Shown here: positions 41,052 through 50,700 of the stretch, one piece after another | Numbering within the stretch: the first letter of the stretch is position 1 | Layout: each line of letters starts with the position of its first letter | Assembly: GCF_000772085.1 (NCBI RefSeq) | Contig: NZ_CP009755.1 | Span: forward strand, 3,379,801 to 3,443,800 | Reading direction: 5' to 3' | From: Curtobacterium sp. MR_MD2014 | Lineage (GTDB): Bacteria; Actinomycetota; Actinomycetes; Actinomycetales; Microbacteriaceae | Length of the DNA stretch: 64,000 nucleotides | Notes under the pieces: generated by a model | Seen by the model: the letters and a program-made list of their open reading frames with translations, nothing else | Told to the model about the DNA's origin: nothing | Database searches by the model: none | Made by a program: the position numbers and the translations under genes

Positions 41052-41576
41052 AGGCGCGTCGGGTAATGACACGGTGAACTTGAAGCCCACGTGCGAGTCG
41101 ATGAAACCGAGACGACGGTAGAAGCGGTGCGCATCGGTACGCGCAGCGTCGGAGGTCAGCTGCACCAGCGGAGTCCTGAGTTCGATCGCGGCCTGCGCGA
41201 CAACCCATCGCATCAGACTCGTTCCGACGCCCGAAGACCGCTCTGTGCCGGCGACGCGGACTGCCTCGACCAGCAGCCGGGCACTGCCTCGTCGAGCCAT
41301 TCCGGGGATGACCGTCAGCTGCAGCGTGCCGATGACGGCTGCGAGCTCGTCTTCCAGGACGAGCACATCATTGCTCGGGTCGCCGATGATGCGTTGCAAG
41401 GCTTCCGCATAGGCCGCCTCGTCCGCGGTGCTCCCCACGTCGCCACGCCCGGCGCTGATCGGATCGTCCGACAGGAGCCGGATGATCGGATGCAGGTCCG
41501 CGGCTGTGGCCCGTCGGAGCAGCAGCTCACGGTCGCGGGAGGGGATGGTGGCGGGGAGAGTCAATCCAGAGATCAC
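41043..41576 (-). CDS. GNAT-family N-acetyltransferase
   Basis: 177 residues with a GNAT core: LLLRRATAADLHPIIRLL, MARRGSARLLVEAVRV, the acetyl-CoA loop GTERSSGVGTSLMRWV and HRFYRRLGF near the C terminus. The nearest -10-like sequence is GACAAT. Similar to single-domain acetyltransferases of unknown substrate. The stop is supplied by element I. Confidence 0.75.
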   Translation of the reverse strand: MISGLTLPATIPSRDRELLLRRATAADLHPIIRLLSDDPISAGRGDVGSTADEAAYAEALQRIIGDPSNDVLVLEDELAAVIGTLQLTVIPGMARRGSARLLVEAVRVAGTERSSGVGTSLMRWVVAQAAIELRTPLVQLTSDAARTDAHRFYRRLGFIDSHVGFKFTVSLPDAPAR

Positions 41577-41702
41577 ACCGCATTGTCTCTGACGTACAAG
41601 AGTCAGGAAGCAGACCGCCACCGCAGTGAAGCGGACACGGATGAAGGATGCAGATGCGGTGCGGCGAGCAATCAACTGACGCACCTACAGCTCATCGTGA
41701 CC

Positions 41703-41729
41703 GTCCCGATAGCCGATCGGCCACCGGAC
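41703..41729. repeat. island element J
   Basis: Arm GTCCCGA, core TAGCCGATCGGCCA, arm CCGGAC; plus orientation. In the divergent gap between the GNAT gene and the frameshifted gene at 41750. Confidence 0.75.
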
Positions 41730-41749
41730 GCCGCTGGAACGATGAACGT

Positions 41750-42147
41750 GTGACGTTCCACACCATGACCGAGCATGACGTCGAACCCATTCGTGCTTTC
41801 CTGCGCGACGCCGACCTGACCCTTGCCGGTCTCGACGAGCCGACCGTTCACCTCTGGATCGAACAGGAGAAGCGGGGACAGTAATCGGTAGCACCGGCTT
41901 CGAGCTGAGCCGGGACGGCACCGACGCGCTGATCCGGAGCGTCGCCGTGGCACCCGACCGTCGTGCGGCCGGTGCCGGCTCGCGCCTCGCCATGTTCGCA
42001 CTCGAACAAGCGGCACAGGCCGGGGCATCGTGCGCCTGGCTGTTCTCTCGACGATCGGGGCCGTTCTGGCAGAAGCTCGGCTTCACCAACGCCGACCGAG
42101 AACGCCTGGCGGCCGTGTTGCCCGAGACGCAACAGGTTTGCCTCTGA
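41750..42147 (+). pseudogene. ArsN2-like GNAT acetyltransferase broken by one frameshift
   Basis: The first frame starts at GTG 41750 (TMTEHDVEPIRAFLRDADL) and ends at TAA 41882-41884. The second half continues in another frame from about 41875 (VIGSTGFELSRDG, then VAPDRRAAGAGSRLAMFALE and FWQKLGFTNADRERLAAVL). Loss of one G in the run at 41874-41877 would explain the break. The joined product matches single-domain GNAT proteins annotated as arsenic resistance N-acetyltransferase ArsN2. A sequencing error in the G run is possible. Confidence 0.75.
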
Positions 42148-42385
42148 CTCGGCAACACCGAACGCGGAGCCATCCAGCGCGGGCGAGGTCGGCGCGTCGC
42201 TGAGGCGTCTGCTAGCGCTGGCTGTCGGGAACTCTTGTCTCAGATGGGTGGACCGCGATCCTTCTCGGTGAAGGTGCGTCATGCGGACTCTTCGCGCGCG
42301 CTCCCCGGACCCGGGGTGGGCGACGGACCGGCGCCCCCGCGCCCACGGGAACGGCGACGAGTTGTGCGCGAAGGAAACGGGTCAT

Positions 42386-42404
42386 GGGCGCGGCGACAGG
42401 TCGC
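42386..42404 (-). terminator. possible dnaB terminator hairpin
   Basis: GGCGAC and GTCGCC form a short stem just past the dnaB stop. The rest of 42148-42405 shows no gene I can support. Confidence 0.3.
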
Positions 42405-42405
42405 C

Positions 42406-43770
42406 CTACTGCGGCATGTCGACGAACCGCGAGAACATCCCGTGGAACGCCACCGTGATGGTGTCCGTCGGGCCGTTGCGGTGCTTCGCCACGATGAGGT
42501 CCGCCTCACCCTGACGCGGGTTGTCCTTCTCGTACGCCGACTCACGGTGCAGCAGGATGACCATGTCGGCGTCCTGCTCGATGGAGCCCGACTCACGCAG
42601 GTCCGAGATCATCGGCTTCTTGTCGGCGCGCTGCTCGGGACCACGGTTCAGCTGCGACAGCGCGATGACCGGCACGCCGAGCTCCTTCGCCATGAGCTTC
42701 AGCGCACGCGAGAACTCCGAGACCTCCTGCTGACGGCTCTCGACCTTCTTGCCCGAGGTCATCAGCTGCAGGTAGTCGATGACCACGAGCTTGAGGTTGT
42801 GCTGCTGCTTCAGCCGGCGGCACTTCGCCCGGATCTCCACCAGGGTCATGTTGGGGGAGTCGTCGATGAAGAACGGGGCGTCGTTGATGCGCCCGCGGGT
42901 CTGCGCGATGGTCGTCCAGTCACGGGAGTCGACGGTGCCCTTGCGCATGTTCTGCAGCGGCACGCTCGACTCGGCGGAGAGCAGGCGCATCGCGATCTCG
43001 GCGCGACCCATCTCGAGCGAGAAGAACGCGGCGGTCTGGTCGTGCTTGAGCGCTGCGGCGCGGCACAGGTCGAGGGCCAGGGTCGACTTGCCGAGCGCGG
43101 GTCGGGCGGCGACGATGATGAGCTGCCCGGGGTGGAAGCCGTTCGTCAGGGCGTCGAGGCCACTGAACCCGGTCGGGACGCCGGTCATCTGCCCGTCGCG
43201 CCCCTTGGCGGCCTCGATCTCGTCGATCGCGGCGCCGATGGCATCGGTCAGGGGCACGTAGTCCTCGGTCTGCACGCCGCCGGCGACGTTGTAGACCTCC
43301 GCCTGCGCGCTGTTCACGAGGTCGGTGACCTCACCCTCGGACGCGTAGCCCATCTGCACGATGCGGGTGCCCGCGTCGACCAGACGGCGGAGCACGGCCT
43401 TCTCGGCGACGATCGCTGCGTAGTACCCGGCGTTCGCCGCGGTCGGCACCATGCTCGTGACGCTGTGCAGGTACTCGGCGCCGCCGGCCCGGGAGAGCAG
43501 TCCGGTCTTGGTCAGCTCGTCGGTGACGGCGATCACGTCGGTGGGCTCACCGTGCGAGTACAGCGACAGGATCGCGTCGAAGATGACCTCGTGCTTCGGG
43601 ATGTAGAAGTCCACCCCGCGCGCGGTCTCGATGACGTCGGCGACGGCGTCCTTCGACAGCAGCATGCCGCCGATGGTGGACTGCTCCGCGAGCAGGTCGT
43701 GCGGCGGCGTCCGCTCCGAACCCCGTTCGGACAGGTCCTGCGGGGACGGATCGAGATGCGCGATCGACAC
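42406..43770 (-). CDS. dnaB: replicative DNA helicase DnaB
   Basis: 454 residues. N-terminal collar domain (PPHDLLAEQSTIGGMLLSKD), then RecA-type ATPase with Walker A ARPALGKST at about 222-230, Walker B LKLVVIDYLQLM and the C-terminal SIEQDADMVILLHRE. No intein. GTG start at 43770. The gene loads on the replication fork with DnaA/primase; its upstream region carries DnaA boxes. Confidence 0.97.
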   Translation of the reverse strand: MSIAHLDPSPQDLSERGSERTPPHDLLAEQSTIGGMLLSKDAVADVIETARGVDFYIPKHEVIFDAILSLYSHGEPTDVIAVTDELTKTGLLSRAGGAEYLHSVTSMVPTAANAGYYAAIVAEKAVLRRLVDAGTRIVQMGYASEGEVTDLVNSAQAEVYNVAGGVQTEDYVPLTDAIGAAIDEIEAAKGRDGQMTGVPTGFSGLDALTNGFHPGQLIIVAARPALGKSTLALDLCRAAALKHDQTAAFFSLEMGRAEIAMRLLSAESSVPLQNMRKGTVDSRDWTTIAQTRGRINDAPFFIDDSPNMTLVEIRAKCRRLKQQHNLKLVVIDYLQLMTSGKKVESRQQEVSEFSRALKLMAKELGVPVIALSQLNRGPEQRADKKPMISDLRESGSIEQDADMVILLHRESAYEKDNPRQGEADLIVAKHRNGPTDTITVAFHGMFSRFVDMPQ

Positions 43771-44218
43771 ACGGACTCCCTCTTGTCGTGACGGTGCGGG
43801 CCTCGGCCCACACCGGCTTTCCTACCCCGGACGACCGACATCCCCAGCCCTCCGCCGAGTCGCTGGGCCAAGCTACGGGGACAGAGTTATCCCCAGCAAA
43901 CGGCCCTGTGGATAACTCTGTGGAGAGGATGCGGAACACGCCGGACACGCATGTGCAAAACTGTGGATGGACGTGTGGACAAGTCGGCGTTCGAACACGT
44001 GTTCTTGCCCTGGACCTGGGCTTTTCCGTTCCACACCGTGTGTGGAGAACCGCGGTTCAAGTACACCTTGAAGGTTCCGATTCGGGGCGTTTCGACTGTG
44101 TAAAACGACTTGACAACAGGCCCTCCTGTGGGGAGCGTTCTCGGGTCGCTCCCAGCAAGCCCGGACGGGCGCGAGGGGTAACCGCCCAACGCAGCAACAC
44201 CTGTCCCACAGCAACACC
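43771..44218. promoter_or_regulatory. dnaB upstream region with DnaA-box cluster and LexA-like site
   Basis: DnaA-box-like 9-mers: TTATCCCCA 43887-43895, TGTGGATAA 43907-43915, TGTGGATGG 43962-43970, TGTGGACAA 43974-43982, TGTGGAGAA 44041-44049. The first two lie in arms of a 15-bp inverted repeat (43882-43896 / 43906-43920, one mismatch, 9-nt loop). GAACACGTGTTC at 43993-44004 fits the Gram-positive LexA box GAAC-N4-GTTC. Another inverted repeat, TTCAAG-N5-CTTGAA, is at 44056-44072. Confidence 0.6.
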
Positions 44219-44219
44219 C

Positions 44220-44279
44220 GCGCGCGGCGAGCCGCGCGCACGACGAAGGGCGGGCCTCCCGGAGGAGACCCGCCCTTCG
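44220..44279 (-). terminator. double hairpin terminator of the rpsF-ssb-rpsR-rplI operon
   Basis: CGAAGGGCGGG and its complement (44244-44254 / 44269-44279) form an 11-bp stem 17 bp after the rplI stop, followed by a second hairpin GCGCGCGGC/GCCGCGCGC at 44220-44239. Confidence 0.75.
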
Positions 44280-44295
44280 ACGGTGGTGACGCTGC

Positions 44296-44748
44296 TTACT
44301 TGGCGGCGACGACCTGCAGGGAGATCACCGCGGTGATGTCCTCGCGCAGACGCACGGTGGCCTCGTGGTCACCGACGGTCTTGATGGTCGCGGGGACCTC
44401 GACCTTGCGCTTGTCCAGCGAACCGACGCCCTGCGCCTGGACCGCGTCGGCGACGTCCGCCGGGCGGACCGAGCCGAACAGGCGGCCGTCCTTGCCGGCC
44501 TTGACGGTCAGCTTGATGGTCGCGTTCTCGAGCTTCATCTTGAGGTCCTGGGCCTCTTCGATGGTGGCGAGCTCGCGAGCGGCACGGGCCGCACGGATCG
44601 ACTCGACCTGCTTCTCGCCGCCCTTGGACCACGCGACGGCGAAGCCCTGGGGGATGAGGTAGTTGCGGGCGTAGCCGTTCTTGACGTCGACGACGTCACC
44701 GGCGGAACCGAGGCCGGAGACCTCGTGGGTGAGGATGAGCTTCGACAT
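44296..44748 (-). CDS. rplI: 50S ribosomal protein L9
   Basis: 150 residues, full length. N-terminal [20 protein letters not shown] and [16 protein letters not shown] match the L9 signature; the long connecting helix and C-terminal rRNA-binding domain follow. Last gene of the S6-Ssb-S18-L9 operon, 14 bp after rpsR. Confidence 0.97.
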   Translation of the reverse strand: MSKLILTHEVSGLGSAGDVVDVKNGYARNYLIPQGFAVAWSKGGEKQVESIRAARAARELATIEEAQDLKMKLENATIKLTVKAGKDGRLFGSVRPADVADAVQAQGVGSLDKRKVEVPATIKTVGDHEATVRLREDITAVISLQVVAAK

Positions 44749-44762
44749 GGTGATCCTCCTGA

Positions 44763-45020
44763 TCAGCGGCCGGAGCCGGCGTAGGGGAGGAGCGCCATCT
44801 CACGGGCGTTCTTCACGGCACGGGCGATGAGGCGCTGCTCCTGGACGGAGACGCCGGTGATGCGACGGGCGCGGATCTTGCCACGCTCCGAGATGAACTT
44901 GCGCAGGGTCGCGACGTCCTTGTAGTCGATGACGCCGACCTTGATCGACTTCGCGGGAGCGGCGTTCTTGCCGCCCTTGCCGCGAGGCTTCCGGCGGTCG
45001 CCGGTGCTCTTTCCAGCCAT
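44763..45020 (-). CDS. rpsR: 30S ribosomal protein S18
   Basis: 85 residues with the S18 signature [18 protein letters not shown] and [20 protein letters not shown]. The N terminus is rich in Gly/Lys. No CxxC zinc motif is present, so it is the C-minus form. In operon with ssb and rplI. Confidence 0.97.
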   Translation of the reverse strand: MAGKSTGDRRKPRGKGGKNAAPAKSIKVGVIDYKDVATLRKFISERGKIRARRITGVSVQEQRLIARAVKNAREMALLPYAGSGR

Positions 45021-45070
45021 TGTTTGTCCTTAGAGAAGAAGAAGTTGTGTGTCCGTCAGACCGCTGAGGA

Positions 45071-45661
45071 TCAGAACGGGGTCTCGTCGTCGTACGAGCC
45101 GCCGGGCTGGCTCCACACGTCGTTCGACTGTGCGTTGCCGCCCTGCTGGCCGCCCTGGGGCGACCACGGTGCGTCCGACTGACCGCCGCCGCTGTTGTTG
45201 TTCCAGCCGCCGCCGTTCCCGCCCTGGCCACCGCCGGAGCCAGCGCCGTTGTTCACAGCGCCGCCGCCGACCTGGCCACGACCGCCACCGGAGCCACCCG
45301 CAGCGCGGGTGATCTGGGCGGTCGCGTAGCGGAGCGACGGGCCGATCTCGTCGACCTCGAGCTCGATGCTCGTGCGCTGCTGGCCCTCACGGTCCTGGTA
45401 GGAGCGCTGACGGAGACGACCCTGCGCGATGACGCGCGAGCCCTTCGTCAGCGAGCCCGCCACGTGCTCGGCGAACTCGCGCCACACGCTCGCACGGAGG
45501 AACAGCGCGTCGCCGTCCTTCCACTCGTTCGCCTGACGGTCGAACGTGCGAGGGGTGGAGGCGATGGTGAAGTTCGCCACCGCGAGCCCGTTCTGCGTGT
45601 ACCGCAGCTCCGGGTCTGCGGTGAGGTTGCCCACCACCGTGATGACGGTTTCGCCGGCCAT
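45071..45661 (-). CDS. ssb: single-stranded DNA-binding protein
   Basis: 196 residues. OB fold in the first 115 residues ([40 protein letters not shown]), a Gly/Gln/Asn-rich linker and the acidic tip SYDDETPF that binds partner proteins. Lies between rpsF and rpsR, 3 bp after rpsF, the usual order. Confidence 0.97.
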   Translation of the reverse strand: MAGETVITVVGNLTADPELRYTQNGLAVANFTIASTPRTFDRQANEWKDGDALFLRASVWREFAEHVAGSLTKGSRVIAQGRLRQRSYQDREGQQRTSIELEVDEIGPSLRYATAQITRAAGGSGGGRGQVGGGAVNNGAGSGGGQGGNGGGWNNNSGGGQSDAPWSPQGGQQGGNAQSNDVWSQPGGSYDDETPF

Positions 45662-45664
45662 GAG

Positions 45665-46036
45665 CTACTCGGCGCTCGCGGTCGCGTTCGCGGCCTTGCG
45701 GGCCGCGCGGGCCTCGTCGCGCTGCTTCTGCGCGGCGACCTGGGCGATCGCCTCTTCGGCGCGGAGGACCTTCGTGCGGAGCACGGCCTCGGAGAGACCG
45801 AGCTGACGGTCGAGCTCCTTGGCGGCCTCGGGCGTCGAGGTGAAGTCGACGACGGCGTAGATGCCCTCGGACTTCTTCGCGATCTCGTAGGCCAGGCGAC
45901 GACGGCCCCAGACGTCCACGTTGTCGACGGTGCCACCGTCGTTGCGGATGACCGCGAGGAACTTGTCCAGGCTGGGAGCGACGGTGCGCTCGTCGATCTC
46001 GGGGTCGAGGATCGCCATCAGTTCGTACTGGTGCAT
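45665..46036 (-). CDS. rpsF: 30S ribosomal protein S6
   Basis: 123 residues: [19 protein letters not shown] and [20 protein letters not shown] match S6. Preceded by a perfect Shine-Dalgarno AAAGGAGGTG and by a hairpin that resembles the S6:S18 control element. First gene of the operon. Confidence 0.97.
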   Translation of the reverse strand: MHQYELMAILDPEIDERTVAPSLDKFLAVIRNDGGTVDNVDVWGRRRLAYEIAKKSEGIYAVVDFTSTPEAAKELDRQLGLSEAVLRTKVLRAEEAIAQVAAQKQRDEARAARKAANATASAE

Positions 46037-46065
46037 GCGGAACCCACCTCCTTTGGTCTCGGCGG

Positions 46066-46084
46066 CTCCGGGCGGTTCCCGGAG
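46066..46084 (-). promoter_or_regulatory. candidate S6:S18-binding hairpin in the rpsF leader
   Basis: On the minus strand CTCCGGG-AACCG-CCCGGAG forms a 7-bp stem with CCG in the loop, about 10 nt before the Shine-Dalgarno. The known S6:S18 autoregulatory element is a hairpin presenting a CCG triplet near the rpsF start. Confidence 0.5.
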
Positions 46085-46221
46085 CAGGAGGGTTGATGCA
46101 TGTGTCCGGACACGCAGGAGCGCGTGGACAACTCGAGTAGCTTAGCCCACGGCCTGGAGGCGCGCCACCGGTCGTGCAGAGCGGCCGGCGTCGTCAGGCG
46201 GTCGCCGTCAGGCGGTCGCCG

Positions 46222-47658
46222 TCAGGTGGTCGCGTCGCGCTCGGCCCACCAGGCGCGCAGGCGCTGCTCGGCCTCGTCGGTGCCGAGGGGACCCTCGTCC
46301 ATGCGGACCTCGAGCAGGTGGCGGTACGCCTCGCCCACAGCACGCCCCGGCGGGATGTCGAGGATCCGCATGATGTCGTCGCCCGTCAGGTCCGGACGGA
46401 TCGAGTCGAGTTCCTCCTGGTCGGCCAGCGCCGTGATGCGGTCCTCGAGGTCGTCGTACGCGAAGCCGAGCCGGTCGGCCTTGCGGCGGTTCCGCGTCGT
46501 GACGTCCGAGCGGGTGAGCTCGTGCAGGCGCTCGAGCAGCGGGCCGGCGTCCCGGACGTAGCGGCGGACGGCGGAGTCGGTCCAGGCACCCTCGGTGTAG
46601 CCGAAGAACCGCAGGTGCAGCTCGATCAGTCGGGAGACGGCGGCGATGGTGTCGTTGTCGAACCGCAGCGCCCGCAGTCGCTTCTTCGCGAGCTTCGCGC
46701 CGACCAGGTCGTGGTGGTGGAAGCTGACGGCACCGCCGGGCTCGAGCTTGCGGGTGGCCGGCTTGCCGATGTCGTGCAGCAGGGCCGCGAGCCGGAGCAC
46801 GGTGTCGGGGGCCTCGCCCGGGTGCCGCTCGGCCTCGTACCCGATGGCCTGGGACAGCACCGTCAGCGAGTGCTCGTACACGTCCTTGTGGTGGTGGTGC
46901 TCGTCGATCTCCAGCCGCATCGCGGGGAGCTCGGGCAGGAAGCGCTCGGCGAGCCCGGTGTCCACGAGCAGGCGGATGCCGGGGACCGGCTCGGACGTGT
47001 TCAGCAGCTTCACGAGCTCGTCACGCACCCGCTCGGCCGACACGATGTCGATCGAGTCGGCGAGGTCCGTCATCGCGGCACGCACCTCGTCGGACACCGT
47101 GAAGCCCAGCTGCGCGGTGAATCGTGCGGCGCGCATCATGCGCAGGGGGTCGTCGCGGAACGAGACGGGCGCCGCCTGCGGGGTGTGCAGGCGCCCGGCG
47201 AGCAGGTCCTCGACCCCGCCGTGCACGTCGACGAGCTCACGCTGGGGGAGGCGGAGCGCCATGGCGTTCACCGTGAAGTCACGGCGGAGCAGGTCGTCCT
47301 CGATGGTGTCGCCGAACGCCACCTCGGGCTTGCGGGTCTCGCCGTCGTACACGTCGCTGCGGTAGGTCGTGATCTCGACCTGCTCGCCGGCGACCCGGGC
47401 GGCGATGGTGCCGAACTGCCGACCGACGTCCCACGTCGCGCTCGCGATCGGCTCGACGATGCGCAGGACGTCGTCGGGGCGGGCGTCGGTCGTGAAGTCG
47501 AGGTCGGTGACGGCACGGCCGAGGAAGGCGTCGCGGACGGGGCCGCCGACCAGCGCCAGCTCGTGTCCGGCGTCGGCGAACGCCCGAGCGAGGACGGCGA
47601 CGGGCTCGGTGGCTGCGAGTGCGTCGAGTCGTTCGACGGCCTGGGCAACGGACTGCAT
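46222..47658 (-). CDS. cca: CCA-adding tRNA nucleotidyltransferase
   Basis: 478 residues. Nucleotidyltransferase signature LVGGPVRDAFLG with Asp52/Asp54 (TDLDFTT), the RRDFTVNAMAL motif and RFTAQLGF neck; C-terminal HD domain (EHSLTVLSQ, LLHDIGKP). It completes or repairs the CCA 3' end of tRNAs. ATG 47658 is chosen for Shine-Dalgarno spacing; an ATG at 47670 is in frame. Divergent from the next gene. Confidence 0.93.
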   Translation of the reverse strand: MQSVAQAVERLDALAATEPVAVLARAFADAGHELALVGGPVRDAFLGRAVTDLDFTTDARPDDVLRIVEPIASATWDVGRQFGTIAARVAGEQVEITTYRSDVYDGETRKPEVAFGDTIEDDLLRRDFTVNAMALRLPQRELVDVHGGVEDLLAGRLHTPQAAPVSFRDDPLRMMRAARFTAQLGFTVSDEVRAAMTDLADSIDIVSAERVRDELVKLLNTSEPVPGIRLLVDTGLAERFLPELPAMRLEIDEHHHHKDVYEHSLTVLSQAIGYEAERHPGEAPDTVLRLAALLHDIGKPATRKLEPGGAVSFHHHDLVGAKLAKKRLRALRFDNDTIAAVSRLIELHLRFFGYTEGAWTDSAVRRYVRDAGPLLERLHELTRSDVTTRNRRKADRLGFAYDDLEDRITALADQEELDSIRPDLTGDDIMRILDIPPGRAVGEAYRHLLEVRMDEGPLGTDEAEQRLRAWWAERDATT

Positions 47659-47781
47659 GACGGACCTCATCCTCCCAGATCGGTGCGCCGAGTTCTCCAC
47701 ACGGCCCGCGCGCACGGGATCGTCCCCGTCCGCCCCTCGTACACTCGTGCTCGGCCGGAACCGACCCTCGGGCCCTCCTGT

Positions 47782-50700
47782 ATGCACATCCTCCGCTCCA
47801 CGCTCGCCGCCGCTGCCACGGCCCTCGTCGCCGTCGGCCTCGTCGCCACGCCCGCAGGTCCGGACCCGGCGCACGCCGCCTCCGTCGACCGCACCACGAC
47901 GCGCACCGCGGCTCCGGCCGCCGCCGACCAGGGGAAGACCACCGTGTCGATCGCCCCGGCCGACCGCGGGATCGTCCGACGGGACGAGGACCTCCAGGTC
48001 AGCGTCACGGTGACCAACGACACGGACACGGACGTCCCCGCCGGGTCGGTCGAGCTCGACATCTTCCGCTCCGAGAGCACGCGCGACGTCCTCTCCGACT
48101 GGCTCTCCGACACCACCACGACCGGTTACCTCGGCGCCCCGATGGACTCGGCGGACGTCCCGATCGTCCCGGCGCACCGCTCGGTGACCCAGACGGTGAC
48201 CATCGTGCCGGGCAACGTCGCACTCGGCGGCTACTCGTCCTTCGGCGCCCGACGCATCGCGGCCGAGTACACCGCGGGCGACACCTTCGCCGTCGCCCGG
48301 TCCGCGATCACCTGGTACCCGGACTTCCAGCAGACCCCGGTCGGTGTCTCGGTCGCGATGCCGATCACCCTGCCGAGCACGGCTGACGGCGTGATCGGTG
48401 CCAACGACCTCGCGGCGGCGACCGCGGTGGACGGCACCCTCACCCAGCAGCTCGACGCCGCCGTGGACCACAACGTGGCCGTCGGCGTCGACCCGAGGAT
48501 CATCGCCTCGATCCGGCTGCTCGGCGAGAACGCCCCGTCGAGTGCGCGCAACTGGCTCGACCGGCTCGAGGGGCTCCGGAACGAGACCTTCGCGCTGTCG
48601 TACGCCGACGCCGACGTCACCGGGTTGCGCCAGGCCGGCGCGGACGGGATCCCGGGCGTGATCTCGCTCGACCAGGCGGTCGAGGAGCAGAACTTCCCCG
48701 GTGCCAGCACGCCGACCCCGACCCCGACGGCCACCGGGACGCCGACGGCCTCGGCCAGCGCGGGTGCCCCCGTCGACGAGACCCCGGACGCGACACCGAC
48801 CCCCTCGGACGACGTGACCGCCGGCACCCAGGACGGCACAGGTCAGGACGGCTCGGGGCAGGACGACACCGACGGCACGACCACGACGCTGCCGACCACC
48901 GCCAGCCTGCTGGACTTCCCGTACGCACTCGACGACGTCGCGTGGCCGGTCGAGAACACCGTGGCCACCGACGACCTGCCCGCACTCGCGAAGGCCGGCA
49001 CCGAGACGACGATCATCGCGAGCGGCAACACCTCCGCCGGCCCGGACACCACCGTCTCCGCCGCCGAGCGCATCGGCGACCAGAAGGTCCTCGTCGCCGA
49101 CCAGGGCATGTCTGCCCTGCTGCGGGACGCCGCCGACGCCACCGACCAGCGCGCCTACGACGCGGCCGTGGCGGAGCTCACCGCGACCCTGGCGACGGCG
49201 GCGCGTGCCGGTACCGCGCAGAGCCCCGTGCTCCTGACCCTCGGCCGCAGCTGGCCGACCGAGACCGGTCGACTGAGCGCCGTGCTCGACGCGCTCGAGG
49301 ACACCCCGTGGGTGTCGCCCTCGGACCTGTCGACCGCGGCGAAGGCGACCGCCGGCTCGCTCACCCTGGCGCCGGCCGACGACGGCGACGCCCGCCTCGA
49401 CCGCCTGCGGACCCTGGTGGACAGCGAGCGCGAGCTCGTCGCCTTCGCATCGGCCGTCGACGACCCCGCGACCGTCACCGCCCCTGCGCGGCTCCAGCTG
49501 CTCGCCCTGGCGTCGAACGCCTGGCGGGACGAACCCGACGCCCTCACCACCGCCGTCGACCGGCAGGCCCGGTCCTGGACGCAGACCACCGACCAGGTGA
49601 GCATCCCCGACTCCAGCTCGCTGACGCTGCTCGGGGACCGATCGTCGCTGCCCGTGTCGGTCCGCAACCGGACGGACTACCCGGTCACCGTGCGCCTCAA
49701 CGTCCAGCCGTCGAGCTCGGCGCTGCAGGTCGTGCGGAACGACATCGAGGTGAAGCTCCAGCCGCAGTCCTCCGCCCGCACGACCATCCCGGTCCGGTCG
49801 GTCGCGAACGGCACGGTCAACCTGACGATGTCCCTGACCACGCCGACCGGGGTCACCGTGTCGCAGCCCACCACGGTCGAGCTCAACGTGCAGGCGCAGT
49901 GGGAGACCGTGATCACCGCGGTGGCCGCGATCGGCCTCGTCGCGATCTTCGGCTTCGGGATCTTCCGCAGCATCCGGAAGCGCATCCGCCGCCGCAACGG
50001 CGAGCTCGACGACGAGGACGACGACGACCCGAACCGTCCGCTCGCGGTCCAGCCCGATGCTCCCGGCGCCCCTGCCCGGTCGGGAGGCCCGTCCCACGTC
50101 GCACAGGCGGCGCCCGCCGCCGCCGTGGTCGGCACCACTGCCGCGTCCGGTCCCGCGCGCGTCGCACCGCAGCAGGCCGGTGCGCGCCCTGCGGACGCGA
50201 CGGCGCGCGACGGCGGCGAGCCGCGCCTCCAGGCCGGCCGTCCGGACCAGGACGACACCCCGCCAGATCCCGAGGAGCCGACCATCAGCACGCAGCAGCA
50301 ACCCGCCGTCGACGCGGAGCCCGCGGCCGAACGGAACCTCGGTCGGGCGAGCGCGATGCTCGCGGCGGGCACGATGCTCTCGCGGGTCCTCGGCTTCGGC
50401 AAGACGTTCGTGCTCGCCTACGCGATCGGTCAGGCGAAGTCGCCCGGCGCCGACGCGTTCGCGCTCGCGAACCAGCTGCCGAACAACATCTACGCGCTCA
50501 TCGCCGGTGGTCTGCTCTCCGCGGTGCTCATCCCGCAGATCGTCCGGTCGATGCGGGAGAGCAGCGACGGCGGTACGGCCTACGTCAACAAGATCGTCAC
50601 GCTCGGCGCGACGGTGTTCGTGGTGATCACCATCGTCGCGACGGTCCTCGCACCGTTCCTCGTGTTCGTCTACAGCCAGCAGGCGACCGGGGACGGCAAG

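Noticed and set aside
36079..41729. Integron attC sites
   Set aside because: The elements lack the GTTRRRY/RYYYAAC core sites of attC and no integron integrase is present; the cassette idea is kept only as a general hypothesis.
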